A DNA stretch of 64,000 bases from Glaciimonas sp. (lineage in GTDB: Bacteria > Pseudomonadota > Gammaproteobacteria > Burkholderiales > Burkholderiaceae_D): assembly GCA_012927625.1 (NCBI GenBank), contig JABBOV010000004.1, forward strand, positions 226,124 through 290,123. The letters run 5' to 3'. Of this stretch, positions 14,455 through 24,285 are shown piece by piece. Made by a program: the position numbers and the translations under genes. Numbering within the stretch: the first letter of the stretch is position 1; every line of letters starts with the position of its first letter. Below the pieces are notes generated by a model. It was not told the origin of the DNA and did no database searches. It saw only the letters and a list, made by a program, of their open reading frames with translations.

Positions 14455-16068
14455 ATGACAGTTAAAGTCGCCATAGCCCAAATCAACAGCATCGTCGGAG
14501 ACCTGGCAGGCAATCGCGCCAAAATCCTCGATTTTTCCCGCCGCGCCGCCGCGCAGGGTGCCGATATCGTGCTCACGCCCGAGCTGTCACTGGTCGGCTA
14601 TCCGCCGGAAGATTTATTGCTGCGTCAGGCATTTTACGCAAAAACCGCTGAAACGTTCGACGCGCTGGCAGCCGATTTGGCTCAGTTCAAAGACTTGCAC
14701 GTGGTAGTCGGTCATCCGGTACTGCGCGATGGCGCCCAGTACAATGCGGCCTCGGTGTTGGTCAATGGTGTGGTGCTGGCGACCTATTGCAAATTCGCAT
14801 TGCCGAACAACACCGTGTTTGACGAGCGGCGCTATTTTTCTTCGCACGACGCGCCGGTGGTGTTCCAGGTAAAGGGTGTTGCATTCGGCATCAATATCTG
14901 TGAAGACGCTTGGTCTGCGCATGCGCCATTGCGCGCTAAAGCTGCCGGTGCGCAAGTGCTGCTGATTCCAAACGGCTCGCCCTATCACATGAATAAGCAG
15001 GACGTGCGCTTTAAAGTCTTGCGCGAGAACGTCAGCGCGCAAGGCTTGGCGCTGGTCTATGCGAATCTGGTCGGCGGCCAGGATGAACTGATTTTCGACG
15101 GCAATTCATTCGTGATGGATGCCACCGGTGGCGTTTGCGCCCAACTGTCGCATTGCGAAGAAGCGTTGCAGGTGATTAAATTTATCGATGGCGTTCCGCA
15201 GAGCAGCCATGTCGCCAATGCGTTGCCGATCGAGGCTCAAGTGTACCAAGCGCTGGTACTGGGGGTGCGCGATTATGTCGGCAAGAATGGCTTTCCCAGT
15301 GTGATCATCGGTCTCTCGGGCGGAGTCGATTCCGCATTGACGCTGGCGATTGCAGTCGATGCGCTGGGTGCTGACCGCGTGCGTACCGTGATGATGCAAT
15401 CAAAGTATACGGCCGACATTTCATGGCTGGATTCACGCGAGATGGCTAGCCGAATCGGCGTACGCTACGATGAAATTCCGATTAACGATTGCTTTGACGC
15501 TTTCAGTACTACTTTGGCAGAGGAATTCAAGGGCCTCAAGGAAGATGCCACCGAAGAAAACATTCAAGCCCGCATCCGTGGCACCATTTTGATGGCGCTG
15601 TCGAACAAGCACGGTACGATTGTGCTGACCACCGGCAACAAAAGCGAAATGGCGGTTGGTTACTGCACCTTGTACGGCGATATGGCGGGCGGTTTCGCGG
15701 TGATCAAGGACATCGCGAAGACGCTGGTGTACCGTTTGTGCGATTATCGCAATACTTTATCGGACGTCATCCCAATCCGTATTCTGACTCGTGCGCCATC
15801 GGCCGAGTTGCGGCTCGATCAGACTGATCAGGATTCATTGCCGCCGTACGAAATACTGGACGCCATCATGCAGATGTATATGGAGCAGAATTTGAGCATT
15901 ACCGAGATTCTAGCTGCAGGCTATCGCCAGGAAGACGTGGAACGCATCACGCGCCTGATCAAGATCAACGAATACAAGCGGCGCCAGGCGCCGGTAGGGA
16001 TTCGCATTACGCACCGGGCGTTCGGGCGCGACTGGCGCTATCCAATTACATCCCGTTTTTTCGAATGA
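14455..16068 (+). CDS. nadE: Glutamine-dependent NAD+ synthase
   Basis: N-terminal nitrilase domain (LTPELSLVGYPPEDLL), C-terminal GLSGGVDSALTLAIAVDALG and TTGNKSEMAVGYCTLYGDMAGGFAVIKD. Confidence 0.93.
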   Translation: MTVKVAIAQINSIVGDLAGNRAKILDFSRRAAAQGADIVLTPELSLVGYPPEDLLLRQAFYAKTAETFDALAADLAQFKDLHVVVGHPVLRDGAQYNAASVLVNGVVLATYCKFALPNNTVFDERRYFSSHDAPVVFQVKGVAFGINICEDAWSAHAPLRAKAAGAQVLLIPNGSPYHMNKQDVRFKVLRENVSAQGLALVYANLVGGQDELIFDGNSFVMDATGGVCAQLSHCEEALQVIKFIDGVPQSSHVANALPIEAQVYQALVLGVRDYVGKNGFPSVIIGLSGGVDSALTLAIAVDALGADRVRTVMMQSKYTADISWLDSREMASRIGVRYDEIPINDCFDAFSTTLAEEFKGLKEDATEENIQARIRGTILMALSNKHGTIVLTTGNKSEMAVGYCTLYGDMAGGFAVIKDIAKTLVYRLCDYRNTLSDVIPIRILTRAPSAELRLDQTDQDSLPPYEILDAIMQMYMEQNLSITEILAAGYRQEDVERITRLIKINEYKRRQAPVGIRITHRAFGRDWRYPITSRFFE

Positions 16069-16098
16069 TCATCCAGCATCGTTTTTTCAATACCCTAA

Positions 16099-16446
<348 letters not shown>

Positions 16447-16460
16447 TTTGATTTGAAAAT

Positions 16461-16489
16461 AAACAATCCGGCTTATGCCGGATTGTTTT
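16461..16489 (+). terminator. Rho-independent terminator after glnB
   Basis: AAACAATCCGGC-TTAT-GCCGGATTGTTTT. Confidence 0.85.
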
Positions 16490-16662
16490 ATTGAGCAATC
16501 AGTTTTAATCTATAAGTGGTAAAAAATAGCGTTGTGGTGGAGGTACGCGGGAATTCTGCTTAGACTCGTGCAAGCCCGTTCATCTGTTCGCGCCGGGTTT
16601 GAGGATGCGCAATATAGTTTTGTTCGTTGCTATTATTCTTTGTACGAAGGAGACCGAGCGCC

Positions 16663-17349
16663 ATGTATACACCGAATCAAGGCTTTGCGGATCGTACAGA
16701 TGCCGCAGAGCAATTGGTTGATTGCCTGCAGGCATATCGGGGATGTAATCCGCTCGTTCTCGCCATTCCGCGCGGCGCAGTACCGATGGGAAAGATCATC
16801 GCTGAACGCCTGGGCGGTGAGCTCGATATCGTGCTGGTGCGCAAATTGCGGGCGCCCGGCAATCTGGAATACGCGATCGGTGCGATCGATGAAACGGGCA
16901 ATACCACTATGAATATGGAAGTGGACGCGAGCGACATCGACGCCAACAGCTTGACAGCGGAACAACAGTACCAAAAGGAAGTGATGCGAAAACGTCGCAG
17001 CACCTACATGCGGCTGCGGCCCGCCATCAATGTGAAGGGCCGCATTGTACTGCTGCTGGATGACGGTATCGCAACCGGTTCGACCATGATTGCAGCGCTC
17101 AAGGCAGTCCGCTTACAAAATCCCGACACACTTATTTGCGTTACTCCCGTCGCTCCTCCCGAGAGCATCAAGGCCGTGGCGCCTTTTGCTGATGCGGTGG
17201 TGTGCCTGCTGACAGCGGCCGATTTTCATGCTGTAAGCCAGTTTTACCGCGACTTTACCGCAGTGGATGACACTGAGGTCGCCGCGATCCTGCAACAATC
17301 AACGCGTAGCGCCTATAACGTACAAAGAGATGATCCTGATCTTGGCTAA
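16663..17349 (+). CDS. Phosphoribosyltransferase family protein
   Basis: LAIPRGAVPMGKIIAERLGGELDIVLVRKLRAPGNLEYAIGAIDE; PRPP loop VLLLDDGIATGSTM; start ATG 16663 after AAGGAG. Confidence 0.85.
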   Translation: MYTPNQGFADRTDAAEQLVDCLQAYRGCNPLVLAIPRGAVPMGKIIAERLGGELDIVLVRKLRAPGNLEYAIGAIDETGNTTMNMEVDASDIDANSLTAEQQYQKEVMRKRRSTYMRLRPAINVKGRIVLLLDDGIATGSTMIAALKAVRLQNPDTLICVTPVAPPESIKAVAPFADAVVCLLTAADFHAVSQFYRDFTAVDDTEVAAILQQSTRSAYNVQRDDPDLG

Positions 17350-17350
17350 A

Positions 17351-17630
17351 ATGGTCATGGCCTATCTGATCAAGCATCTGACCCGGCATAGCTTGCGCAA
17401 AATCATGGTTAACGTCAGATAACTACACCATAAGATCGAAGAGTATTTTGGAGCCGGGCATCAGTTCGGCGTTCATATCGGCTATCCGTTCCAAGGCTAT
17501 GCCAACCACGTCCGCAAAGTGGTGCCGTAACCGCTCGTCCGGCGGCATGAAGAAAACTCAGGAGTTTGGCGGCTTCTTCAACGAAATAAGCCACTGGCCC
17601 GACTTGGGCCGGACACCGTAGATGGCGTTA
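17351..17630 (+). pseudogene. Decayed NDP-sugar pyrophosphorylase (mannose-1-phosphate guanylyltransferase-like) fragment
   Basis: MVMAYLIKHLTRHSLRKIMVNVR*LHHKIEEYFGAGHQFGVHIGYPFQGYANHVRKVVP* then, in another frame, GGMKKTQEFGGFFNE; internal stops, frameshift, no N-terminus. Confidence 0.75.
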
Positions 17631-17760
17631 TGCGAGATATAACAGAATTGGGCTTGTGCAACTGCGTAATGCGCGCAATCAGCATCAGTTGCCGCGTCCG
17701 CAGATGCATCTGAATAGTCGCGTGCGTGGTGCACCCACGTTAAATGTAAAGCGCGGTTGC

Positions 17761-18117
17761 TTACCTGTGGCCGCGGCCACCGCCATTGCCACGAAAGCCA
17801 CGATCACCACCATGATCGCCACCATCATGCCTACGAAAACCACGATCACCACCATCATGCTCACGGAAATCGCGATCGCCATGATCGTCATATCCACGGA
17901 AGCCGTCGCCAGACCGATATCCAAAATTGAAGAATGCAGGTGGTCCAACATAAACTGGAGCCGCATAAACGGGAGCCGCATAATACACTGGCCGCGGCTG
18001 GTCATAAGGACTCGTGTCGTAATAGGCAGACGGATAGCCTGGCCCATATACCGCGCAACCACCAAGGGTGGATAGCATAATGAAAGCAAGTGCCAAACGT
18101 TTTGCTGGTATTTTCAT
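17761..18117 (-). CDS. Putative lipoprotein with Gly/Asp/Arg-rich repetitive C-terminus
   Basis: MKIPAKRLALAFIMLSTLGGC lipobox; tail HGDRDFREHDGGDRGFRRHDGGDHGGDRGFRGNGGG. Confidence 0.62.
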   Translation of the reverse strand: MKIPAKRLALAFIMLSTLGGCAVYGPGYPSAYYDTSPYDQPRPVYYAAPVYAAPVYVGPPAFFNFGYRSGDGFRGYDDHGDRDFREHDGGDRGFRRHDGGDHGGDRGFRGNGGGRGHR

Positions 18118-18326
18118 AACGGAACCTCTTGACAAATACACATGCGAAGATAATGTTTCTATTCGCAATGCCCGACATCATTTATGCAAGTGCCTAATTT
18201 ATATGTAATAAATATAAATCGTTTGTATTCAATAACTTGGAGCTTTAAATTGCAGTTATACACAAAATTATCCACAAAAATGTGGGTAACTTTATGCACC
18301 CTGATGCATTCAATCAAAAGCGCTTG

Positions 18327-18662
18327 TCAGTCATCCTCGTGGTCATGACCACGATGCTCTTTGTCTTTCCAGTGGCGACCACGATATTGCCTGTCTTCCC
18401 ATTGCCGCCCTTGGTAATACACTGGGCCTCTTTCTATATACAGTGGACGCGGTTGCGTATAGATCACACGCGGTTGTACATACACAGGCTGCTGCTCAAC
18501 ATAGACTGGTTGCGGCTCCATATAGACGGGCCCAGGATAAAAACCCGGAATGCCAATATTGATGCCAACACTGACGTCCGATCGGGCCAACGCCGGCGTA
18601 CTAGTCAATATTAGGCTAGAGCAAGTTAGTAATCCGGCTACAAGGATGAGATATTTTTTCAC
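18327..18662 (-). CDS. Secreted Tyr/Pro/Val-rich repeat protein
   Basis: Signal peptide KKYLILVAGLLTCSSLILTSTPALA; repeats PVYMEPQ-PVYVEQQ-PVYVQPR-VIYTQPR-PLYIERG-PVYYQ; GTG start at 18662 or ATG at 18707. Confidence 0.6.
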   Translation of the reverse strand: MKKYLILVAGLLTCSSLILTSTPALARSDVSVGINIGIPGFYPGPVYMEPQPVYVEQQPVYVQPRVIYTQPRPLYIERGPVYYQGRQWEDRQYRGRHWKDKEHRGHDHEDD

Positions 18663-18809
18663 GTTGGTTTCCTTTATTCTCTTTGTACTCTTCCGATATA
18701 ACTCCATTAAAGTCCGAATCGCCGGGCAGTGCCAGCATCAATGCGTAAGCCCTGTAACAAGTTGTAAGCGCACAGGCGAACTCGGCCATACAACTACACA
18801 TTTACGTGC

Positions 18810-19721
18810 TCAAACTGGTTTAACAAAGCTCGCATGTGCGGCCGAGAGAATCGCTTCTACCGCAGGATGCTTGATTTTCCTTTCGGTCAGGATTCCGTAA
18901 AATTGTTCCTGCACGCCCGGCAAGTCTCCAATGGGCACGGCGCCGAATTGTACTTCGATGTCCTTCGCCAGCAAAGATGGGGCGGGAAACAAGCCCAGTC
19001 CGCTGCGCCCAAAAGTCTTGAGTAATGCGCTATCTTCAAATTCGCCGACGATCTCCGGGTGTAGATCGTTCAGTTCAAACCATTGATCGACCTGACCGCG
19101 AACCGCACTATTGCGGGTGGGCATCAGTAAAGGCGCTCCGTCCAGATTGGCGGGAAAACCCTCCTTATATTTCTGTGCGAGAGCGGGAATGCCGAACATC
19201 GTGATTTCGCATTCGCCCAATAAATGGCTGAATACCCGTAAACTGGTGCCGGGGCTAACCGGGCGATCGGTCAGAACCAGATCGAGCTTATGCAACGCGA
19301 GATCGGCCAGCAATGATTCGAACTTGCCTTCATAGCAGGTCAGCCTGACCTTGTCCGGCATCTGCAGCACTGCTTCCAGCAAGCGATAAGCAACCAGTTT
19401 GGGCAGCGCGTCGGAAATGCCTACTGTTAAATGAATGGTGCGGCCGATATTGTTTTCGGCCAGCGCCTCTTGCATTTGTTCGCCGAGCAAAAATATCTGA
19501 TCGGCGTAACCCAGCGCCATTCTGCCGGCCTCGGTCAGCACCAGCCGGCGACCTTGCTGAGTAAGCAAAGACTTTCCGATCGATTGCTCCAGTAGGCTGA
19601 TCTGCATGCTGATGGTCTGCACTGCGACCCCGAGTCGCTCGGCGGCGCGCGTCACGCCGCCTTCCTTGGCGACGACCCAAAAGTAATACAGGTGGTGAAA
19701 ATTTAATCCGGTCGATTTCAT
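18810..19721 (-). CDS. nhaR: LysR-type transcriptional regulator, NhaR-like
   Basis: LNFHHLYYFWVVAKEGGVTRAAERLGVAVQTISMQISLLEQSIGKSLLTQQGRRLVLTEAG. Confidence 0.85.
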   Translation of the reverse strand: MKSTGLNFHHLYYFWVVAKEGGVTRAAERLGVAVQTISMQISLLEQSIGKSLLTQQGRRLVLTEAGRMALGYADQIFLLGEQMQEALAENNIGRTIHLTVGISDALPKLVAYRLLEAVLQMPDKVRLTCYEGKFESLLADLALHKLDLVLTDRPVSPGTSLRVFSHLLGECEITMFGIPALAQKYKEGFPANLDGAPLLMPTRNSAVRGQVDQWFELNDLHPEIVGEFEDSALLKTFGRSGLGLFPAPSLLAKDIEVQFGAVPIGDLPGVQEQFYGILTERKIKHPAVEAILSAAHASFVKPV

Positions 19722-19818
19722 AGTTCTGTTTTTATGAAGTAATATTCATGTTATCTTCGCTTTTACATGATGGAGAAACCAAATAGCATGGACTGGTACA
19801 TAACGACAGGAGTCCATA

Positions 19819-20166
19819 ATGAAGCCGGTTATTATTGCCAAAGGTTTGAAAGCGAGCCGTTTAATGCGTGATTATGCGGCACGTCGGCTGGATTTTGCAC
19901 TGAACAGGGTCTGGCACAACATCCGTGCAGTGACAGTACATATCACTGATGAAAATGGCCCGAAGGGTGGAGTCGACAAGCGTTGCCTGATCAAATTGAG
20001 CATGCCGGGCCTCCCTGATATCGTCGTTACAGAAACAGGGCATACTATAAGCGTGACGATTGACCGCGCGATTCACCGGGCGGCTTACACGGTGCAACGG
20101 CTTTTGTCGCGGGCCAGGTCGTTTTCCCACGCGAAACACACCATGATGTTGTCAGAATTTGCCTGA
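19819..20166 (+). CDS. HPF/RaiA (sigma-54 modulation) family ribosome-associated protein, short form
   Basis: RDYAARRLDFALNRVWHNIRAVTVHITDENGPKGGVDKRCLIKLSMPGLPDIVV...AIHRAAYTVQRLLSR. Confidence 0.7.
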   Translation: MKPVIIAKGLKASRLMRDYAARRLDFALNRVWHNIRAVTVHITDENGPKGGVDKRCLIKLSMPGLPDIVVTETGHTISVTIDRAIHRAAYTVQRLLSRARSFSHAKHTMMLSEFA

Positions 20167-20191
20167 ATTTTTTTGGAAATTATCAAAAGGA

Positions 20192-20890
20192 ATGAACATG
20201 AACAATCGATTTAATGACATGCGTACCAATATTGCGTCGACTTCGTCAGCTACCCAGGGGTTGGACGCCTCGGCACACCGGGTACTGCGCAATACTTATA
20301 TGCTGCTGTCGGCGTGTTTGGCTTTTAGCGCTCTGACAGCGGGGCTCTCGGTCGCCTTGGGGTTGCCGCATCCTGGTCTCATCATCACGATGGTGGGTTA
20401 CTTCGGGCTACTTTATTTGGTCACCAAGAACCGGGATAGCGGCCTCGGTGTCGCCTTGGTATTTGCCCTGACGGGTTTCATGGGCTACACAATGGGACCG
20501 ATCATCAGCATGTATCTGAAGCTGCCTAACGGCGGCCAGACAGTAATGATGGCAATGGGCGGCACCGCAGTTATTTTCATGGGACTGTCAGCTTATGCGC
20601 TGGTTTCAAAGCGTGATTTTTCCTTCATGGGCGGCTTTCTGACAGTCGGTATTCTGGTAGCGTTTCTGGCCGGACTGGTGGGCATCTTCATGCACGTTCC
20701 CGCCTTGTCACTGACGGTATCGGCGGTCTTTGTATTGCTAATGTCGGGTCTGATTCTGTACCAGACCAGTGAAATTATTCGCGGTGGCGAAACCAACTAC
20801 GTGATGGCGACAGTGACTTTGTTTGTGACCATTTTCAACTTGTTCACCAGTCTGCTGCAGTTGCTTGGATTTGCCAATAGCAGCGATTAA
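20192..20890 (+). CDS. Bax inhibitor-1/YccA family membrane protein
   Basis: Seven hydrophobic helices; GFMGYTMGPIISMYL, YQTSEIIRGGETNYVMATVTLFVTIFNLFTSLLQLLG; RBS AAAGGA before ATG 20192. Confidence 0.9.
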   Translation: MNMNNRFNDMRTNIASTSSATQGLDASAHRVLRNTYMLLSACLAFSALTAGLSVALGLPHPGLIITMVGYFGLLYLVTKNRDSGLGVALVFALTGFMGYTMGPIISMYLKLPNGGQTVMMAMGGTAVIFMGLSAYALVSKRDFSFMGGFLTVGILVAFLAGLVGIFMHVPALSLTVSAVFVLLMSGLILYQTSEIIRGGETNYVMATVTLFVTIFNLFTSLLQLLGFANSSD

Positions 20891-20932
20891 AAGCATCGGC
20901 CGCAATTTGGCCTGCTCTCTCTAAGCCTCCAC

Positions 20933-20966
20933 AAACCGCCGCTGGCAACAAGCGGCGGTTTTTTTA
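20933..20966 (+). terminator. Rho-independent terminator after YccA-like gene
   Basis: AAACCGCCGCT-ggcaac-AAGCGGCGGTTTTTTT. Confidence 0.9.
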
Positions 20967-21035
20967 TGCATAAATTTTTTAATTTTCCCTTAATCCAATA
21001 GGTTGCGTTCTGAGGTCGTAGCTTTCTACAGCTAT

Positions 21036-22577
21036 TTAACTATTTACATCGTTATGCTTCACGTCCAATTTGAAGACACTGACGACTTGCTCCAAATGCC
21101 CTGCCTGGTCCTGCAAGGATTGTGCTGCGGCGGTAGCCTTTTCTACCAGTGCGGCATTTTTCTGGGTGACGTTATCCATCTCGATAATTGCGTCGTTGAC
21201 TTGCTCTATACCGGCCGTTTGTTCGTTGCTTGCTGTGCTGATTTCGCCCATGATGTCGGTGACGTGCCGGATGCTGTCGACGATCTCTGTCATGGTGGCG
21301 CCGGCCTGATGCACCAGCGCACTGCCGGTATCGACTTTTTCGACCGAGTCTCCGATCAGGGCCTTGATCTCTTTTGCCGCTGCGGCCGAACGTTGCGCCA
21401 AGCTGCGTACTTCGGCGGCGACGACCGCAAAGCCGCGCCCCTGTTCGCCGGCGCGGGCGGCTTCCACCGCGGCATTCAACGCCAAAATATTAGTCTGAAA
21501 CGCGATGCCATCAATCACGCCGATGATATCGACAATTTTTTTGGACGAAGTATTGATCGATTCCATGGTGTCAACCACGTGCGAGACGACAGCGCCGCCT
21601 TTGACCGCGACTTCTGATGCGGACATGGCGAGTTGGTTGGCCTGGTGCGCATTAGCGGCATTTTGCTTGACGGTGGAAGTCAGCTCTTCCATCGAGGAAG
21701 CGGTTTTTTCCAGTGCACTGGCTTGTAATTCGGTACGGGAGGAAAGATCGGCGTTACCGCTGGCGATTTCGCTCGAAGCGCTGAAAATGGTATCGGTTCC
21801 CTGGCGCACTTGGCCCACGATCCGCACCAGACTTCCATTCATGTCTTTTAACGCTTGCAGCAATTTCCCCATTTCATTGGTCGAGTTAACGTCGATTTCC
21901 TGCGTCAAATCGCCGGCGGCAATACCATTGGCGATCCGTATCCCAGCTTCCAGCGGCTGCGTGACGACTTTGCGAATGAAAGGGTAAATCAAGAGCAGCA
22001 CTGGGATGCATGTGAGAATGGCGGCCAGAATCAATTTGAGGCGCTGTCTGGACAAGGCCGCGTTGGCTTCGTCGAGCGAGATTTTCATGCTGACGACACC
22101 CAGCACAGTATTTTCCGGTACCTGGTGGCACATCATGCAATTCTTGCCGAGGTAATTTTTTTGGGCCAGAGTGGGGCGCACCGCCCTCAGGTATTCGCCG
22201 TTGCTATCGGATTCGACCCGAATGACTTCTTTGCCGGTATCCAGTACCTGTTTTTCGAGGGCGTCTGGATTGGATATATCCTTGGCTGTGCCGGCTCCAA
22301 ACATCTTGGTGACACCATCGCCGCGTACCACCCGCACATCGCGTATGGAGTTGAGTTGCTTGATTTGGTCGAGAAAGATAGCACGGTCTTTTACCGTGCC
22401 GGTGACCATCATACTGGTGAGTCCTGCCATGGTGACTTCATGCATGCTAAGGGAAAAACCGCGCGCCTGATCAATGGCGACTTCACGAGAGACATAATTT
22501 TGCCAAATTATCACGCCTGACCAAACTACAATCAGAGAGATCCCGATGGTAACCAAGAGTTGTACCCAAATTTTCAT
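21036..22577 (-). CDS. Methyl-accepting chemotaxis protein with CxxCH haem motif in the sensor domain
   Basis: HAMP and signalling hairpin ([48 protein letters not shown]); periplasmic [18 protein letters not shown]. Confidence 0.92.
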   Translation of the reverse strand: MKIWVQLLVTIGISLIVVWSGVIIWQNYVSREVAIDQARGFSLSMHEVTMAGLTSMMVTGTVKDRAIFLDQIKQLNSIRDVRVVRGDGVTKMFGAGTAKDISNPDALEKQVLDTGKEVIRVESDSNGEYLRAVRPTLAQKNYLGKNCMMCHQVPENTVLGVVSMKISLDEANAALSRQRLKLILAAILTCIPVLLLIYPFIRKVVTQPLEAGIRIANGIAAGDLTQEIDVNSTNEMGKLLQALKDMNGSLVRIVGQVRQGTDTIFSASSEIASGNADLSSRTELQASALEKTASSMEELTSTVKQNAANAHQANQLAMSASEVAVKGGAVVSHVVDTMESINTSSKKIVDIIGVIDGIAFQTNILALNAAVEAARAGEQGRGFAVVAAEVRSLAQRSAAAAKEIKALIGDSVEKVDTGSALVHQAGATMTEIVDSIRHVTDIMGEISTASNEQTAGIEQVNDAIIEMDNVTQKNAALVEKATAAAQSLQDQAGHLEQVVSVFKLDVKHNDVNS

Positions 22578-22895
22578 ATAAGTCCGAATTTTGCATAAAA
22601 AGCAAGGATTGTCGTGGGTGCTACTGTCAATTTAGTGCGCTAATCCCAAATTTTATAGAATAAGAAACATTGGCCCCTAATGATGCTCTTGTGGAATACG
22701 GAAGCCAAGCGGGATTGTGCTTGATGCAGAGCTAAAAGGCGAGGTAAATGGCGAGAACGTGGATGCGCAAGTGCCGTTTAATGTAGCGTTGGCAGTGCTT
22801 GCAGGCTGCTCGTTCGGCAGCTAGCGCTGCGATGCGTCAAGACAGCAGCCGGTGGATGGCTTATTATGTGCGCCCTTTGGATTAATGAGAGCGCC

Positions 22896-24146
22896 ATGAC
22901 AGACGCATGCGGAGTTGATTTCGGAACATCCAATTCCACCGTCGGCTGGAGTCGCCCCGGCCAGCCGGCCTTGCTGGCGCTGGAGGATGGCAAGCCGACC
23001 TTGCCGTCGGCGATTTTCTTCAATGCTGACGACGATACTGTGCAATACGGTCGCGCCGCACTGGCCGGTTATTTGAACGGCGCGGAAGGGCGGCTGATGC
23101 GCTCGATGAAGAGCTTGCTCGGCAGCAGCCTGATGGAAGGTCAGACCGAAGTGTTAGGGAACACCATGGCGTTCAAGTCGCTGCTGGCACAGTTCATCGG
23201 CGAGCTAAAACGGCGCGCTGAATCTGCGGCTGGGCGCAAATTCAGCCGTGCGGTAATGGGTCGGCCGGTCTTTTTTGTGGATGGTAACTCTGCCGCCGAC
23301 CGACTGGCGCAGAATACGCTGGCCGAAGTCGCGCAGATGGTCGGTTTCCAGGAAATTGATTTTCAGTTTGAGCCGATTGCCGCCGCCTTCGACTATGAAT
23401 CGCAGATTTCACGTGAAGAACTGGTGCTGATTGCTGATGTCGGCGGCGGTACTTCCGATTTTTCGCTGGTGCGCTTGTCGCCGCAGCGTGCCGGCAAGAT
23501 CGACCGCAGAAGCGATATTCTGGCCACCGGCGGCGTTCATCTGGGCGGTGCCGACTTTGATAAATATTTGAGCCTGGCGTGCGCGATGCCGTTGCTCGGT
23601 TATGGCAGTGCGCTTAATAACGGCGGCACGATACCGTCCAGCATTTATTTTAATCTCGCCACCTGGCACAACATCAATCTTGCCTACACCCAAAAAACCC
23701 GGGCGCAGTTGCAGGATATTTATCGCGATGCGATGGCGCGGGACCGGCTCGACTGCCTGCATGCGCTGATCGACCAGCGCGCCGGTCACTGGCTGGCGGG
23801 GCAGATGGAATTGGGCAAAATCGCGCTATCGGACGTCGAACTGACCCAACTCGACCTCGACCGCATGTCGCCGCCCCAAACGCTGGCGATTCACCGGGCC
23901 GATTTCGAGGCCGCCATTCACGGTCTGGTCGGCAATATTGAAAACACCGTCGCCAGTCTGCTGCGCGACGCCGGCGTCCCGGCAGCTGCGGTCGATACCG
24001 TATTTTTCACAGGCGGCTCTAGCGGCGTGCGTTTGTTGCGGGAAAGAATCGCTGCCGTGGTGCCGGATGCCAGACAGGTCGAAGGCGACCGCTTCGGCAG
24101 CATCGGCGCCGGATTGGCGCTGGATGCGCAGCGTAAGTTTGGATAA
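22896..24146 (+). CDS. Hsp70-family chaperone, YegD-like
   Basis: ACGVDFGTSNSTVGW, ADVGGGTSDFSLVRL, FFTGGSSGVRLLRERI. Confidence 0.87.
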   Translation: MTDACGVDFGTSNSTVGWSRPGQPALLALEDGKPTLPSAIFFNADDDTVQYGRAALAGYLNGAEGRLMRSMKSLLGSSLMEGQTEVLGNTMAFKSLLAQFIGELKRRAESAAGRKFSRAVMGRPVFFVDGNSAADRLAQNTLAEVAQMVGFQEIDFQFEPIAAAFDYESQISREELVLIADVGGGTSDFSLVRLSPQRAGKIDRRSDILATGGVHLGGADFDKYLSLACAMPLLGYGSALNNGGTIPSSIYFNLATWHNINLAYTQKTRAQLQDIYRDAMARDRLDCLHALIDQRAGHWLAGQMELGKIALSDVELTQLDLDRMSPPQTLAIHRADFEAAIHGLVGNIENTVASLLRDAGVPAAAVDTVFFTGGSSGVRLLRERIAAVVPDARQVEGDRFGSIGAGLALDAQRKFG

Positions 24147-24175
24147 ATTGCCCGTCTTGCGTTGTTATTTTTTTT

Positions 24176-24263
24176 GTCCACGAAAGGCACGAAAAACACG
24201 AAAAGACGGTATCTCAGAATGTATTTGATTGGTTTTTTCGTGACTTTCGTGTTTTTCGTGGAC
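24176..24263. repeat. Intergenic inverted repeat
   Basis: GTCCACGAAAggcaCGAAAAACACGAAAA...TTTTTTCGTGACTTTCGTGTTTTTCGTGGAC. Confidence 0.8.
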
Positions 24264-24285
24264 CGCTTTTGTTCTTTGGTTGCCT

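Noticed and set aside
17656-18075. Plus-strand ORF rich in T/I/M (139 aa)
   Set aside because: Antisense to the lipoprotein repeat region; the low complexity explains the open frame.
22705-22821. Short frame reading IVLDAELKGEVNGENVDAQVPFNVALAVLAGCSFGS*
   Set aside because: Coding-like composition but no start, RBS or family match; too short to call a gene or pseudogene.
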